Positions 1 to 14,444 of a DNA stretch of 64,000 bases are shown one piece after another (position 1 is the stretch's first letter; each line of letters starts with the position of its first letter). A program made the translations under genes and the position numbers. Source of the DNA: Halomonas lysinitropha. Lineage in GTDB: Bacteria; Pseudomonadota; Gammaproteobacteria; Pseudomonadales; Halomonadaceae. The DNA lies in the NCBI RefSeq assembly GCF_902500215.1, contig NZ_CABVOU010000027.1, forward strand, positions 124,001 to 188,000, given 5' to 3'. A model generated the notes under the pieces. It saw only the letters and a list, made by a program, of their open reading frames with translations. It was not told where the DNA came from and ran no database searches.

Positions 1-389
1 GCGCCGAGCGCGAGATCCTGCGCGGCCGGGCTGGGCGAGTGAAACTCGATGCGCTGATGCCCCTGCTCGATGCCGAGCGCCTGCGCCATTGGCAGCTACG
101 GCTGGACGGGATTCATGTGGCCGATGCGTTGCTCGACTACGTCCAGGCCTTGGCGGCGGCCAGCCGTGAGCATCCCGAGCTGGCCTGGGGGCTTTCTACT
201 CGGGGCATCCTGGCCCTGTTGCGAGCGGCCCGGGGCTGGGCACTGCTCGAGGGGCGCGACCATGTGCTGCCGGAGGACATCCAGGCAGTCTGGGTTCCGG
301 TGACGGGTCACCGACTGAGCAGCGGTCCCCGGGAGGAGGGCGAGGCGTTGGCCCGTCACCTGTTGACCCGCGTGGCGGTGGTGGGGTGA
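1..389 (+). CDS. MoxR-family AAA+ ATPase, C-terminal part (5' end outside window)
   Basis: The reading frame is open from the first base, so this is the end of a gene that begins upstream; the GTG at 39 is internal. The visible residues form the helical lid domain of a MoxR ATPase: an ERxIL-type helix, an LDALMPLLD segment, then a VADALLDYVQAL helix and the sensor-2-like STRGILALLRAARGWALLEG stretch. MoxR ATPases act as chaperones for partner proteins. Its stop overlaps the start of the DUF58 gene, followed by a transglutaminase; this three-gene order is the common MoxR-DUF58-TgpA arrangement. The P-loop is not in the window. Confidence 0.88.
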   Translation, partial: AEREILRGRAGRVKLDALMPLLDAERLRHWQLRLDGIHVADALLDYVQALAAASREHPELAWGLSTRGILALLRAARGWALLEGRDHVLPEDIQAVWVPVTGHRLSSGPREEGEALARHLLTRVAVVG

Positions 390-1342
390 GTGTGGCTGGC
401 GCGGCCACTGTCGGATCCGGTCACCGTGAACGGCTGCGTCACTGGTGGCTGCGCCGTCTGGCCGCCTCGATGGAGCATCCTCTTCCCCAGCGACGACTGT
501 TCCTGATACCCACCCGCTTCGGCCTGGGCTGGGCGGTGCTGGTGGTGGTGCTGTTGCTGTTCGGCATCAACTACCAGAACAGCCTGGCCTACGGGCTGGC
601 CTTCTGGCTGTTCAGCGTCGGCGTGGTGGTGCTGCTGCGCGGCTGGCTCAACCTGCTCGGCGTCACCCCGGCGTTGCGCTTGCCCCGTGAAGCCTTTGCC
701 GGCGGCGAGGCGCGTCTGGGGGTGGTGCTGAGGGCGCGACGCGACCGAACGGCCCTGGAACTCCGCTGTGATGGCGCCCGTGGTCGGGTGGATATCGTCG
801 AGGGCCTCGGCGAGACCCGACTGGCGTTGTCGACGCCCCGGCGTGGTGTCCAGGTGCTGCCCTGGTTGCGGGTCGAGACCCGCTGGCCGCTGGGACTGGT
901 TCGCGTGGTAGCTTGGGTCCGCCACGATAGCGAGCTGCTGGTCTGGCCGCACCCGGTGGAGGAGGACGATGTGGTCGCGCCCCAGGGCGGTACGGGCCTG
1001 GAAGCCGTCGATTTCGCGGGGCTGCGCCGCTTCCAGCTTGGCGACAGCCCCGGCCGGGTGGCCTGGAAGCAGTGGAGCCGCACGGGCGTGCTGGCCACCA
1101 AGGTCTTCAGCATCCCCCCGCGCCAGCAGCTATGGCTGGATTACGAGGCCTGTCGTGGCGATCCCGAGCGACGCCTCTCGGTGCTCTGTGCACGGGTGCT
1201 GGCCCACCACCGTGCCGGCGATCGCTATGGTCTTCGGCTGCCGGGCGTCACCCTGGCACAGGGCGAGGGTGACGCCCAGCGACGCCGGGCACTGGATGCC
1301 CTGGCGCGCTTCTCGGCGACCCGGCCCGCGGGGGTGGCATGA
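386..1342 (+). CDS. DUF58 domain-containing membrane protein
   Basis: 318 aa, GTG start overlapping the stop of the MoxR gene. Two adjacent hydrophobic segments (about residues 45-95) anchor the protein, followed by a soluble region. The DUF58 signature lies near residues 195-240, with GLEAVDFAGLRRFQLGD followed by VAWKQWSRTG. The family is linked to MoxR ATPases, but no reaction is established. The stop overlaps the next gene by four bases, so the three genes are probably co-translated. Function beyond membership of a MoxR/transglutaminase module is unknown. Confidence 0.9.
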   Translation: MSVAGAATVGSGHRERLRHWWLRRLAASMEHPLPQRRLFLIPTRFGLGWAVLVVVLLLFGINYQNSLAYGLAFWLFSVGVVVLLRGWLNLLGVTPALRLPREAFAGGEARLGVVLRARRDRTALELRCDGARGRVDIVEGLGETRLALSTPRRGVQVLPWLRVETRWPLGLVRVVAWVRHDSELLVWPHPVEEDDVVAPQGGTGLEAVDFAGLRRFQLGDSPGRVAWKQWSRTGVLATKVFSIPPRQQLWLDYEACRGDPERRLSVLCARVLAHHRAGDRYGLRLPGVTLAQGEGDAQRRRALDALARFSATRPAGVA

Positions 1343-3450
1343 GTATCTCGCGACCCGCCAGGCTGGTGGCGCCGGCCGTGCTGGCAGATGGTCGGGGGCT
1401 GAGCGGTGGGATGTTGCGCCAGCTGTTCATCGGCCAGTGCCTGGTGCTGGCCCTGCACCTGGCCTGGATGCCGGCCTGGCTGGTGGGGCTCGCCCTGCTG
1501 GTGGCCGGCTACCGGCTTGTGCAACTGCGCCGCGGCCTGCCGCGCGCCGGTATCCTGCTGCGGCTGGCTGCCGTGGGCGGCCTGTTGCTGGCGCTCTGGC
1601 TGCAGTTCGGCACCCTGGGGACCATGGATGGGCTGGTCGGTTTGCTGCTTGGCGTCTATCTGCTCAAGCTGCTCGAGACCCACGATCGGCGCGACGCCCG
1701 GGTGGTGGTGGTGATCGGCCTGGTGGCTACCACCGTGGCCTTCCTGCACGACCAGGGGATCCCCATGGCCGCGGGTGCCCTGCTGGCGGTGGCCTGGTTG
1801 CTGCAATCGCTGGTGTGGCTCGCCGGTGCCACTGGCCTGCGCCAGGCCTGGCGGGAGACGGTCTGGCTGCTGGTGCTGTCGGCCCCGCTGATGATCGTGC
1901 TGTTCGTCATTTTTCCACGCCTGGGGCCGTTGTGGAGCATGCCCCAGATGGACCGTGCCTCCACCGGCCTGACCGACGAAATCTCGCCGGGGGACATCGC
2001 TGAACTCTCGCGCAGTGATGCGCGGGCCTTCCGGGCCAGTTTCGAGGGCCGCGAACCCGCCCCCGATGAGCGCTATTGGCGGGTCTACACCCTGTCGCAC
2101 TTCGATGGCATCCGCTGGTCGCGAGCCACCCCCGAGCAACTGGCGGCGACTCTGGAGCGCCCGGTCGATGCCTTTGTCCGCGAGGCGGCGCGCTCCCCGT
2201 GGCAGTCGCAGGAAGGAGCGCGTTTCAGCGCCGAGCTGTTGCTGGAGCCTGACAGCCGCCCCTGGCGCCCCACATTGGGTACGCCGCTGGCCAGTGGCGA
2301 GCGTCAGCGCTACCTGGCCGATGGCACCCTGGAAGGGCTCACCCCGCTGAGCTCGCGCAGCCTGATGAACCTTTCCAGCAGCGGGGCGCCGCCGACCAGC
2401 CCGCCCGCCGCCGGAGAGCGCTGGCACCGCCTGCTGCCCGAGAGCGCCAATCCCCGCACCCGGGCCCTGGCCGAGCGGCTGTGGCGTGAGAGTGGTGGCG
2501 ACCCGGATGTCTATCTCGAGGCGATGATGGCGCGCTTCGGTGAGGCCCCCTATCGCTATACGCTCTCGCCGCCGCGACTGGTCGGCGAGCACCGCGTCGA
2601 TGACTTCCTGTTCGACAGCCAGGCCGGTTACTGTACCTATTACGCTTCAGCGGCTGCCGTGATGGCTCGCATGGCCGGCATTCCGGCGCGGGTGGTGGCG
2701 GGCTTCCTGGGCGGCGAGCGGAATCCGGATGGCCACTTCACGGTACGTGATTACGATGCCCATGCCTGGGTGGAGGTGTGGCGCGATGATGCCTGGCGAC
2801 GCCTGGATCCCACCGCAGTGATCGCTCCGGAGCGCATCGAGCAGGGTGCCCGGGCGGTCGACGACGGCGCCGAGGCCTTCCTGGCCGATGCTCGCTTTTC
2901 GCCGCTGCGCATGCGCGAGGTGGGCTGGGCCAACCGCATGCGTCTGGAGTGGGAGCGGCTGGAGTACCAGTGGCAGCGGGCGGTGATCGGCTACCAGCGC
3001 GAGTCTCGCCGCTCCATGATGGCGCAGCTGGTTGGCTGGTGGCGCGAGGCCTGGGACCGGCTGGATGCGCTGTTGCCCGGTCGGGGGGCCTTGTCCACCA
3101 CCTTGGGCCTGATGGCGGTGCTGGTCGTGGCAGGGGGCCTGGCCCTGCTGGCTCGTCGGGGCTGGCGACATCGGCGGCGGCAGCGTGATCCGCAGTGGCT
3201 GGTGGGCAATCTGCAGAGCTGGCTGGCTCGTCACCGTTTGGCGGCACGGCCCGGGGAGTCCCCTGCTACCCACCTGCGTCGCATTGCCCCCCAGGCCGGA
3301 CCGGCGGGGCGGGCGCTCGAGGAGTGTGCTCAGGATCTCGAGCGGCTGACCTATGCGCCCCTCGAGGAGGCCGAGCGGCACCAGCGTCGGCGCCGGCTGG
3401 CCAGCCGGGTGGCCGAGGTCCGTCGGCGCCTGGGCCGTCCCGGGCGCTGA
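1339..3450 (+). CDS. TgpA-like membrane transglutaminase (DUF3488/transglutaminase-like)
   Basis: 703 aa. The N-terminal third (about residues 25-205) is strongly hydrophobic with several membrane helices of the DUF3488 type. A periplasmic transglutaminase-like domain follows, with a Cys-His-Asp triad visible as C432 (AGYCTYY), H475 (YDAHAWVEVW) and D490 (RLDPTAV). One more membrane helix lies near residues 585-605, followed by a basic cytoplasmic DUF4129-like tail. Pseudomonas TgpA is the characterised relative and is periplasmic; the substrate is unknown. The start ATG overlaps the DUF58 stop (ATGA), so this is the last gene of the operon. Confidence 0.92.
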   Translation: MSISRPARLVAPAVLADGRGLSGGMLRQLFIGQCLVLALHLAWMPAWLVGLALLVAGYRLVQLRRGLPRAGILLRLAAVGGLLLALWLQFGTLGTMDGLVGLLLGVYLLKLLETHDRRDARVVVVIGLVATTVAFLHDQGIPMAAGALLAVAWLLQSLVWLAGATGLRQAWRETVWLLVLSAPLMIVLFVIFPRLGPLWSMPQMDRASTGLTDEISPGDIAELSRSDARAFRASFEGREPAPDERYWRVYTLSHFDGIRWSRATPEQLAATLERPVDAFVREAARSPWQSQEGARFSAELLLEPDSRPWRPTLGTPLASGERQRYLADGTLEGLTPLSSRSLMNLSSSGAPPTSPPAAGERWHRLLPESANPRTRALAERLWRESGGDPDVYLEAMMARFGEAPYRYTLSPPRLVGEHRVDDFLFDSQAGYCTYYASAAAVMARMAGIPARVVAGFLGGERNPDGHFTVRDYDAHAWVEVWRDDAWRRLDPTAVIAPERIEQGARAVDDGAEAFLADARFSPLRMREVGWANRMRLEWERLEYQWQRAVIGYQRESRRSMMAQLVGWWREAWDRLDALLPGRGALSTTLGLMAVLVVAGGLALLARRGWRHRRRQRDPQWLVGNLQSWLARHRLAARPGESPATHLRRIAPQAGPAGRALEECAQDLERLTYAPLEEAERHQRRRRLASRVAEVRRRLGRPGR

Positions 3451-3511
3451 GGGGTAGCGCCGCCGCGGGCGGCGTGGCATCGTGAAGCACAACGATCATG
3501 AAGGCGCGCGC

Positions 3512-3997
3512 ATGTCCATTCACGACCATCAGTGCCGCACCGCCCAGGGCGAACCCTTCAACTTCGGCGCGCTGCGCGGCCAGGTGCTGCTCATCGTCAA
3601 CGTCGCCAGCCACTGTGGCTTCACGCCCCAGCTGCGTGAGCTCGAACGCCTCTACCGCCGCTATCGCGATCGAGGGTTCATGGTCATCGGTTTCCCTTGC
3701 AACCAGTTCGCCCGTCAGTCGCCGGAGTCGGCACTGGATTTCTGCACCTTCAGTGCCCGTGAGTACCAGGTCAGTTTCCCGCTGATGGAGAAGGTGAAGG
3801 TCAACGGACGCGGTGCCCATCCGCTTTTCGCCGAGCTCAAGCGCGAGGTGCCCGGGGTGTTGGGAACCGGCATGATCAAGTGGAATTTCACCAAGTTTCT
3901 GGTGGGGCGGGACGGCAGGGTGATCCGCCGCTTTTCGCCACGGGAGGGTGAAGCCGAGTTGCGCGAGGCACTGGAGCGTGCCCTGGACGAGACCTGA
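3512..3997 (+). CDS. Glutathione peroxidase family thiol peroxidase
   Basis: 161 aa from the ATG at 3512 (MSIHDH), which fits the family length better than the upstream GTG at 3482. Family motifs are clear: NVASHCGFT with peroxidatic C35, the FPCNQF motif with its resolving-type Cys and Gln, and IKWNFTKFLV near residues 120-130. It should reduce hydrogen peroxide or organic hydroperoxides in the cytoplasm or periplasm; bacterial Cys-type members such as BtuE often prefer thioredoxin. It stands alone after a short GC-rich inverted repeat at 3457-3473. Confidence 0.92.
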   Translation: MSIHDHQCRTAQGEPFNFGALRGQVLLIVNVASHCGFTPQLRELERLYRRYRDRGFMVIGFPCNQFARQSPESALDFCTFSAREYQVSFPLMEKVKVNGRGAHPLFAELKREVPGVLGTGMIKWNFTKFLVGRDGRVIRRFSPREGEAELREALERALDET

Positions 3998-4086
3998 GTA
4001 CGCCAGGCAAGGGGGCCTGTCGTCCGGAACTATGCCCGTGCGCCCGTTCCAGCCCGACGGTCGCGCCGGGGCATCCCGAAGGGTTG

Positions 4087-4473
4087 TCAGGGCACCTCGC
4101 CGCGCTCGACCAGGACCCGCCCCATCAGCTCGTTCCAGCGATGACGAGTCATCATGGTGGTCAATCCCGAGAACAGTGCCCAGCTCTTGCGGCGCCAGCC
4201 ATTGAGCCGCAGGTTGTGGGCTACCAGCTGTTTCATCAGCTTGTAGTCATCGAACGAGCGCCATTCGCCGGCCACCGACATCTGCTGGCGCGAGAGCACC
4301 GGGGCGAGCTCCAGGCGAAAGACCCACTCCAGCTCACGCACGGTCAGGTCGTGACGCTGGATGACGGCGACCATGCTGGCGTAGTCGGTCTCGCGCGGCT
4401 CGCGTTCCAGCCACAGCGGGGCCAGTGCCAGCCAAAGCTCACCGCGCTCGTCGACCAGTGTCTGCGCATCCAT
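4087..4473 (-). CDS. DUF7079-like conserved hypothetical protein
   Basis: 128 aa. The start ATG at 4473 is chosen because a strong AGGAGG ribosome site lies just upstream; the open frame extends to 4605 without such a site. The sequence ELWLALAPLWLE, then LTVRELEWVFRLELAPVLS, then AGEWRSFDDYKLMKQLV resembles the small helical family annotated DUF7079. No catalytic motif, signal peptide or membrane segment is seen. It is divergent from fabV, sharing a roughly 190-bp upstream region. Family assignment rests on remembered pattern, so it is moderate. Confidence 0.7.
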   Translation of the reverse strand: MDAQTLVDERGELWLALAPLWLEREPRETDYASMVAVIQRHDLTVRELEWVFRLELAPVLSRQQMSVAGEWRSFDDYKLMKQLVAHNLRLNGWRRKSWALFSGLTTMMTRHRWNELMGRVLVERGEVP

Positions 4474-4664
4474 CGTTCCCTCCTGCCACTCGTTACCCGG
4501 GAGAAGCATCCTGCACCAGCCCTGCAGTGCCCTCAAGGGCGGACAGCCGCCATCTCGGCCGCTAGAATGTTGCTCACTGCCCTTTTGATCCTGTATTCGG
4601 CTCATTCATTCCCCATGCGGACGGTAGCGGTTGCCTACTCCGCCGGACAACAACGAGGTCTGAC

Positions 4665-5891
4665 GTGATCATCAAGCCCAAGGTACGCGGTTTCATCTGC
4701 ACCACCACCCATCCCGTTGGCTGCGAGAAGAACGTTCTCGAGCAGATCGAGGCGACGCGCGCCCGCGGCTTGCACCAGGCAGCGGGTGACGAGGAGCAGC
4801 GGCCCAGGAAGGTGCTGGTGATCGGTGCTTCCAGCGGCTATGGCCTGGCGGCGCGCATCACCGCCGCCTTCGGCTTCGGCGCCGACACCCTGGGCGTGTT
4901 CTTCGAGAAGCCGGGTACCGAAAAGAAGCCCGGCACCGCCGGCTGGTACAACAGCGCCGCTTTCGACCGGTTCGCCAAGGCCGAGGGCCTCTACAGCAAG
5001 TCGATCAACGGCGACGCCTTTTCCCACGAGGCTCGCGACAAGGCCATCGAGCTGATCCAGCAGGACCTGGGCCAGATCGACCTGGTGGTCTACTCGCTGG
5101 CCTCGCCGGTGCGCAAGCTGCCCGACAGCGGCGAGCTCAAGCGCTCCGCGCTCAAGCCGATCGGTGAGACCTATCGCGCCACCGCCATTGACACCAACAA
5201 GGATGCCATCATCGAGGCCGAGGTCGAGCCCGCTACCGAGCAGGAGATCGAGGACACCAAGGCGGTGATGGGTGGCGAGGACTGGGAGCTGTGGATCGAG
5301 GCTCTCGATCGTGCCGGTGTGCTGGCGCCCGGGGCGCGCAGCGTGGCCTTCAGCTACATCGGTACCGAGATCACCTGGCCGATCTACTGGCACGGTGCGC
5401 TGGGCAAGGCCAAGGAGGACCTGGACCGCGCCGCCGGCGAGATCGACAAGCGTCTCTCGGCGTCGGGAGGTGGCGCCAATGTGGCGGTGCTCAAGTCAGT
5501 GGTGACCCAGGCCAGCGCCGCCATCCCGGTCATGCCGCTCTATATCGCCATGGTCTACAAGGTGATGAAGGAGAAGGGGCTGCACGAGGGCACCATCGAC
5601 CAGCTCAACCGCCTGTTCGGGGAATGTCTTTATCCGCGTGAAGGGCAGGGCAACGACTGCCGTACCGACGAGGTTGGCCGCTTGCGCCTGGATGACTGGG
5701 AACTGCGCGACGACGTCCAGCAGGCCTGCAAGGAACTCTGGCCCCAGGTGACCACCAAGAACCTGTTCGAGATCACCGACTATGCTGGGTACAAGCACGA
5801 GTTCCTCAAGCTGTTCGGTTTCGAGCGTGACGACGTCGACTACGAGGCGGACGTGAACCCGGTAGCGGACTTCGATGTCGTGAACCTGTAA
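4665..5891 (+). CDS. fabV: Enoyl-ACP/trans-2-enoyl-CoA reductase (NADH), FabV type
   Basis: 408 aa, GTG start giving [20 protein letters not shown], the typical FabV N-terminus. It catalyses the last reduction of the fatty-acid elongation cycle in the cytoplasm. The nucleotide-binding segment [16 protein letters not shown] lies near residue 50, and the FabV Y-x8-K catalytic motif is present as Y241 and K250. FabV enzymes are intrinsically resistant to triclosan in other species. The gene is monocistronic or coupled only to the small membrane protein downstream. Confidence 0.97.
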   Translation: MIIKPKVRGFICTTTHPVGCEKNVLEQIEATRARGLHQAAGDEEQRPRKVLVIGASSGYGLAARITAAFGFGADTLGVFFEKPGTEKKPGTAGWYNSAAFDRFAKAEGLYSKSINGDAFSHEARDKAIELIQQDLGQIDLVVYSLASPVRKLPDSGELKRSALKPIGETYRATAIDTNKDAIIEAEVEPATEQEIEDTKAVMGGEDWELWIEALDRAGVLAPGARSVAFSYIGTEITWPIYWHGALGKAKEDLDRAAGEIDKRLSASGGGANVAVLKSVVTQASAAIPVMPLYIAMVYKVMKEKGLHEGTIDQLNRLFGECLYPREGQGNDCRTDEVGRLRLDDWELRDDVQQACKELWPQVTTKNLFEITDYAGYKHEFLKLFGFERDDVDYEADVNPVADFDVVNL

Positions 5892-5957
5892 GTCGCCGCG
5901 TTTCGCGGGATACCCAGGCAAATGCGGCAAGCAGATCCAAGCCAATGGAGGTGCGCC

Positions 5958-6170
5958 ATGGATAAGCGTGAAAGCAAGACGCAGGAAGAAGAGCTGCAGC
6001 ATTTCAAGGAGGTCAGCCAGCCCGAGGACTTCGACCACCCCGAGCCGGATGTCGAGCAGCCCGAGGCGAAGAGCTCGTCCCATGGTCTGCACCGAGTGCT
6101 GCCCATCGTCATCGTGGTACTCGGGGTCCTGGCGGCGGCCATGTTGCTGCTGAGCGGCAACGGTAACTAG
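5958..6170 (+). CDS. Small single-pass membrane protein, unknown
   Basis: 70 aa. The ATG at 5958 is preceded by a clear GGAGGT site. The first 45 residues are very acidic and polar (KESKTQEE-type, with EDFDHPEPDVEQPE), followed by one hydrophobic helix near residues 46-66 (RVLPIVIVVLGVLAAAMLLL) and a short polar tail. The likely topology is N-in single pass. No family is recognised. It follows fabV by 66 bp on the same strand and may be co-transcribed. Confidence 0.75.
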   Translation: MDKRESKTQEEELQHFKEVSQPEDFDHPEPDVEQPEAKSSSHGLHRVLPIVIVVLGVLAAAMLLLSGNGN

Positions 6171-6286
6171 GCCGACTCGCTGCCCGCCGCTGCCGTGTTC
6201 ACGCGGCAGGGCTGTGGATCCGACCGAGCTTGGGTAGGATGGGGGACCTTTCCCCGCCTCCGCTATCGACCCAAGGTCAGATCCAC

Positions 6287-7264
6287 ATGCCCGAGTTCAC
6301 CTCTTCTCTTCATTCGGCGTCACTGACGCGGCATGTGGGTATCGTGGTGCTGCCCGGCTTCTCCCTGCTGGCCCAGGCCTGTGCCACCGAACCCCTGGCG
6401 GTGGCGAACCGCCTCGAGGGGCGTACCCTTTATCGGCTCACGACCTTTGCCACCGTCGCCGGCCCGGTGGTCAGTGCCTCTCACCAGACGCTGATGTCCC
6501 AGGCCCGCTTCGGCGAGGTGGATGATCCCCTGGATCTGCTGCTGGTGTGTGCACCGGGTCCGCTCTCCGGCAGTGCCCCCGCTTCCCTGATCGATTGGCT
6601 GCGCCGGTTGGCCGGGGCGGGCGTACTGCTGGGCGGTATCGGAGGGGGCACCGAGGTGCTGGCTCGGGCCGGGGTGCTGGAAGGCTACCGGGCGACACTG
6701 CCCTGGCAGCGTTTCGACGCCTTCTCCGAGGCTTTTCCCCGTGTCCGCCTCTCCCGTCAACTCTTCGAGATCGACCGCGACCGCCTGACCTGCGGCGGCG
6801 GTACCGCCGCCATGGACATGATGATGACCCTCGTGGGCAGCCAGCACGGTCCCCGGCTGGCCGAGCGCATCTCCGAGCACTTCGTGCTGGAACGTATCCG
6901 CATGGGCGACGAGCCCCAGCAGGTGCCGCTGCGCTCGCGGCTTGGCCATGCCCCCGAGAACCTGGCCGACGCGGTGGCGCTGATGGAGGCCAACATCGAG
7001 GAGCCCCTGACCACCCACGAATTGGCCGAACACCTGGGCATCTCCCGTCGCCAGCTGGAGCGGCTGTTCAAGAAATACTTGCAGGCAGTGCCCAGCCGCT
7101 ATTACCTGGACCTGCGCCTGCAGCAGGCGCGTCGCCTGTTGCGCGAGAGCGACCGACCGGCCGGCGACGTCGCCCTGCAGACCGGGTTTTCCTCGGCAGC
7201 CCACTTTTCTACCGCCTACCGCAACCACTTCGGCATTACGCCTCGTGAGGAGCGGCTCGGGTAG
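6287..7264 (+). CDS. argR: AraC-family regulator with DJ-1/PfpI-like domain, ArgR (Pseudomonas) type
   Basis: 325 aa from the ATG at 6287. Residues about 15-190 form a GATase1/DJ-1-like domain of the GlxA group. Residues about 225-320 carry two AraC helix-turn-helix motifs (THELAEHLGISRRQLERLFK and DVALQTGFSSAAHFSTAYR). The stretch VALMEANIEEPLTTHELAEH closely resembles the Pseudomonas arginine regulator ArgR, which activates aru/ast genes when arginine is present. The ast operon begins about 0.8 kb downstream, separated by one minus-strand gene, which supports this role. The symbol follows Pseudomonas use and is unrelated to E. coli ArgR. Regulation of this ast operon is inferred. Confidence 0.82.
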   Translation: MPEFTSSLHSASLTRHVGIVVLPGFSLLAQACATEPLAVANRLEGRTLYRLTTFATVAGPVVSASHQTLMSQARFGEVDDPLDLLLVCAPGPLSGSAPASLIDWLRRLAGAGVLLGGIGGGTEVLARAGVLEGYRATLPWQRFDAFSEAFPRVRLSRQLFEIDRDRLTCGGGTAAMDMMMTLVGSQHGPRLAERISEHFVLERIRMGDEPQQVPLRSRLGHAPENLADAVALMEANIEEPLTTHELAEHLGISRRQLERLFKKYLQAVPSRYYLDLRLQQARRLLRESDRPAGDVALQTGFSSAAHFSTAYRNHFGITPREERLG

Positions 7265-7892
7265 GTGGTGAGTCGACCCGCTGGGTGGCCAGCAGAGCGC
7301 GGACCAGCGAGCCCATCATCACCGGGGTGTCCTGCTCGATGACGAAGCCGGCCGCCTCCAGCAGCGGCCGGGCCTGGCGGGTGATGTCGGTGGCAATGGC
7401 CGAGGTGAGGGCGTTCAGGCTGCGTCGGGCGAGGCCCGCCGGGTGGTCGTCGGCCTGGAACTTGTCCATCACGCAGAGCTGGCCATCCGGCTTCAGCACC
7501 CGGCGGGCCTCGTTGAGCCCCTTTTCAGGGTCAGGCATCACCGCGAGGATCAGATGCATTACCACCACGTCGAAATGGTCGTCGGGATAGGCGAGGCGCT
7601 CGGCGTCCATGACCTCGGCCTGGACGTCCCTACCCAGCGACTCGGCGCGCTGCTCGAGACGCCTGACCATGGCGGGTGAGAGGTCGCTGGCGTGCAGTTC
7701 GATGTCCCGCGGCAGCCAGGGCAGATCGAGCCCGGTGCCCGCACCGACCAGCAACACGCGCATACCGGGCTGCCAGGCCACCTGGCCAAGGGCCACGCGG
7801 CGGGCGCCACGGAAGACACGATCGGCCACCAGGTCGTAGATCGGGGCATAGAGCCCGTAGCGAATCCGGTTCCAGGTCGTGGTGTTGAACAT
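7236..7892 (-). CDS. Class I SAM-dependent methyltransferase (PmtA-like)
   Basis: 218 aa. The ATG at 7892 has an AAGGAG site; the frame is open to 7928. SAM-binding motif I is VLLVGAGTGLDLPWL (about residues 48-62), followed by the acidic ELHASDLSPAM and a post-motif LAYPDDHFDVVVMHLILAVM. The N-terminal YGLYAPIYDLVADRVFRGAR resembles phosphatidylethanolamine N-methyltransferases of the PmtA group, but the substrate cannot be read from sequence. It is convergent with the ArgR-like gene and their 3' ends overlap by 29 bp. Confidence 0.85.
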   Translation of the reverse strand: MFNTTTWNRIRYGLYAPIYDLVADRVFRGARRVALGQVAWQPGMRVLLVGAGTGLDLPWLPRDIELHASDLSPAMVRRLEQRAESLGRDVQAEVMDAERLAYPDDHFDVVVMHLILAVMPDPEKGLNEARRVLKPDGQLCVMDKFQADDHPAGLARRSLNALTSAIATDITRQARPLLEAAGFVIEQDTPVMMGSLVRALLATQRVDSPPTRAAPHEA

Positions 7893-8050
7893 GTCGGACT
7901 CCTTGTCGACGGGGGCTTTCGGGACCATCTTCCCAGCCTACGCCATCTCGCGGGCCCTCGCGCGGCGCGCCGGGACCTGAGCGGCGTCTGCCTTTTACAC
8001 AACTCACCGTCCCATTGCTGAAAGATTCTCGCGGCAGCCCTCCCTATACT

Positions 8051-9322
<1,272 letters not shown>

Positions 9323-9372
9323 GCCCCGGTTCGCCGATGCGTGACGACTCACCCCCTTCCGGAGACCCTGCC

Positions 9373-10460
9373 ATGCTGGTCATACGCCCCGTCCATCCGG
9401 CGGACCTGCCTGCCCTGGAGCGGCTGGCCGGCAGCGCGACGCCGCGGCTGACCAACCTGCCGGCCCACCGCGATCGCCTGGAGGAGCGTATCGCTCGCTC
9501 CCGCCAGGCCTTTGCCACCGAGGTCGAGGCACCCGGCGACGAGCACTATACCTTCGTGCTCGAGGACCTTGAGTGCGGCGAGATAGTGGGCACCGCCACC
9601 ATTCGTGCCCAGGTCGGGGCCCGCGAGGCCTACTACACCTATCGTCAGGAAACGCTGATCCACGCTTCGCAGCAGCTCGACGTGCGTCGTGAGGTACCGA
9701 TCCTGTCGCTCTCCCATGAGGTCTCCGAGGCGACACTGCTCTGCGCTCTGTCGCTGGATGCCCGCTACAAGGGCACCAGTGCCGAGAGCCTGCTGCGCCG
9801 GGCGCGGCTGATGTTCATCGCCCAGTACCCGGAGCGCTTCGCCGGCATCCTGGCCATGGCCTTTCCCGGCTACCTGGACGAGCAGGGCGAGTCGCCTTTC
9901 TGGAACAGCGTGGGACGTCACTTCTTCGTGCGTGACTACCAGGAGATCAACTACCTGGCCGGGGTTCGCTCCAAGAGCTTCATCGCCGAGGTCATGCCAC
10001 AGTTTCCGCTTTACCTGGCGCTGCTCACGCCCCAGGCGCGAGCAGCCATCGGGCGCGAGCACCCCGACCACGAGGCGGCCCTGGCCGAGATGCTGGCCGA
10101 GGGTTTCCTGCGTTCGCGCCACGTGGACATCTTCGATGCCGGTCCGGTGATCAAGGGCGAGCGCGAGCGCCTGGCCAGCTTCCAACGCGCCGCCTGGCAC
10201 CCGGTGCGCATCCGTCCCGCTCACGCACTGCCCGATGCCGAGCCAGCCATGGTCGCCAATCAGCGCCTTGGCGACTTCCGCTGTGTGGTGGCGCGCTATG
10301 CCCTGTCGCCCACCGGCCAGCTGATGCTCTCGCCGTCGCATGCCGAGCGGCTGGGGGTGGAGGAGGGACGGGCCGTGCTGGCCGCTCCCCTGGCGCTGCC
10401 CGGTATGGGAGACGGGAGCGTCGACGAGCACGATCCCGGCTATGACGAGGGAGAGCTGTG

Positions 10461-10461
<1 letters not shown>
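9373..10461 (+). CDS. aruF: Arginine/ornithine N-succinyltransferase, alpha-type subunit (AstA/AruF)
   Basis: 362 aa. The ATG at 9373 follows GGAG at 9361-9364; the frame is open back to 9319 over the astC stop. This AstA-fold acyltransferase transfers succinyl from succinyl-CoA to the alpha-amino group of arginine, step 1 of the pathway. Family marks are MLVIRPVHPADLPALERLA, LTNLPAHRDRLEERI, SPFWNSVGRHFF and FIAEVMPQFPLYLALL. It is paired with a second AstA gene immediately downstream, as in Pseudomonas, where AruF and AruG form a heteromer. Confidence 0.93.
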
Positions 10462-14352
<3,891 letters not shown>

Positions 14353-14444
14353 AGATGGCTGCATGTCAAGGACAGCGGTCCACCATCCGGCGGACCGATA
14401 TCCTGGGGGTTGAGGCACCGGCCCAGGGCGGTCGTGTGGTTCGT

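Noticed and set aside
1225..2592. 455-aa minus-strand open frame opposite the transglutaminase gene
   Set aside because: Gln/Arg/Pro-rich shadow of a well-supported gene; no family motif.
3457..3473. Intrinsic terminator after the transglutaminase gene
   Set aside because: A GC-rich 7-bp inverted repeat is present but no T-run follows, so termination is not supported.
6187..6206. Terminator after the small membrane protein gene
   Set aside because: CTGCCGTG-TTCA-CGCGGCAG can pair, with one wobble, but lacks a T-run.
8008..8028. ArgR (Pseudomonas) box TGTCGC-N8-AA upstream of astC
   Set aside because: CGTCCC-N8-AA matches only four of the six bases of the first element, and the second direct repeat does not follow.
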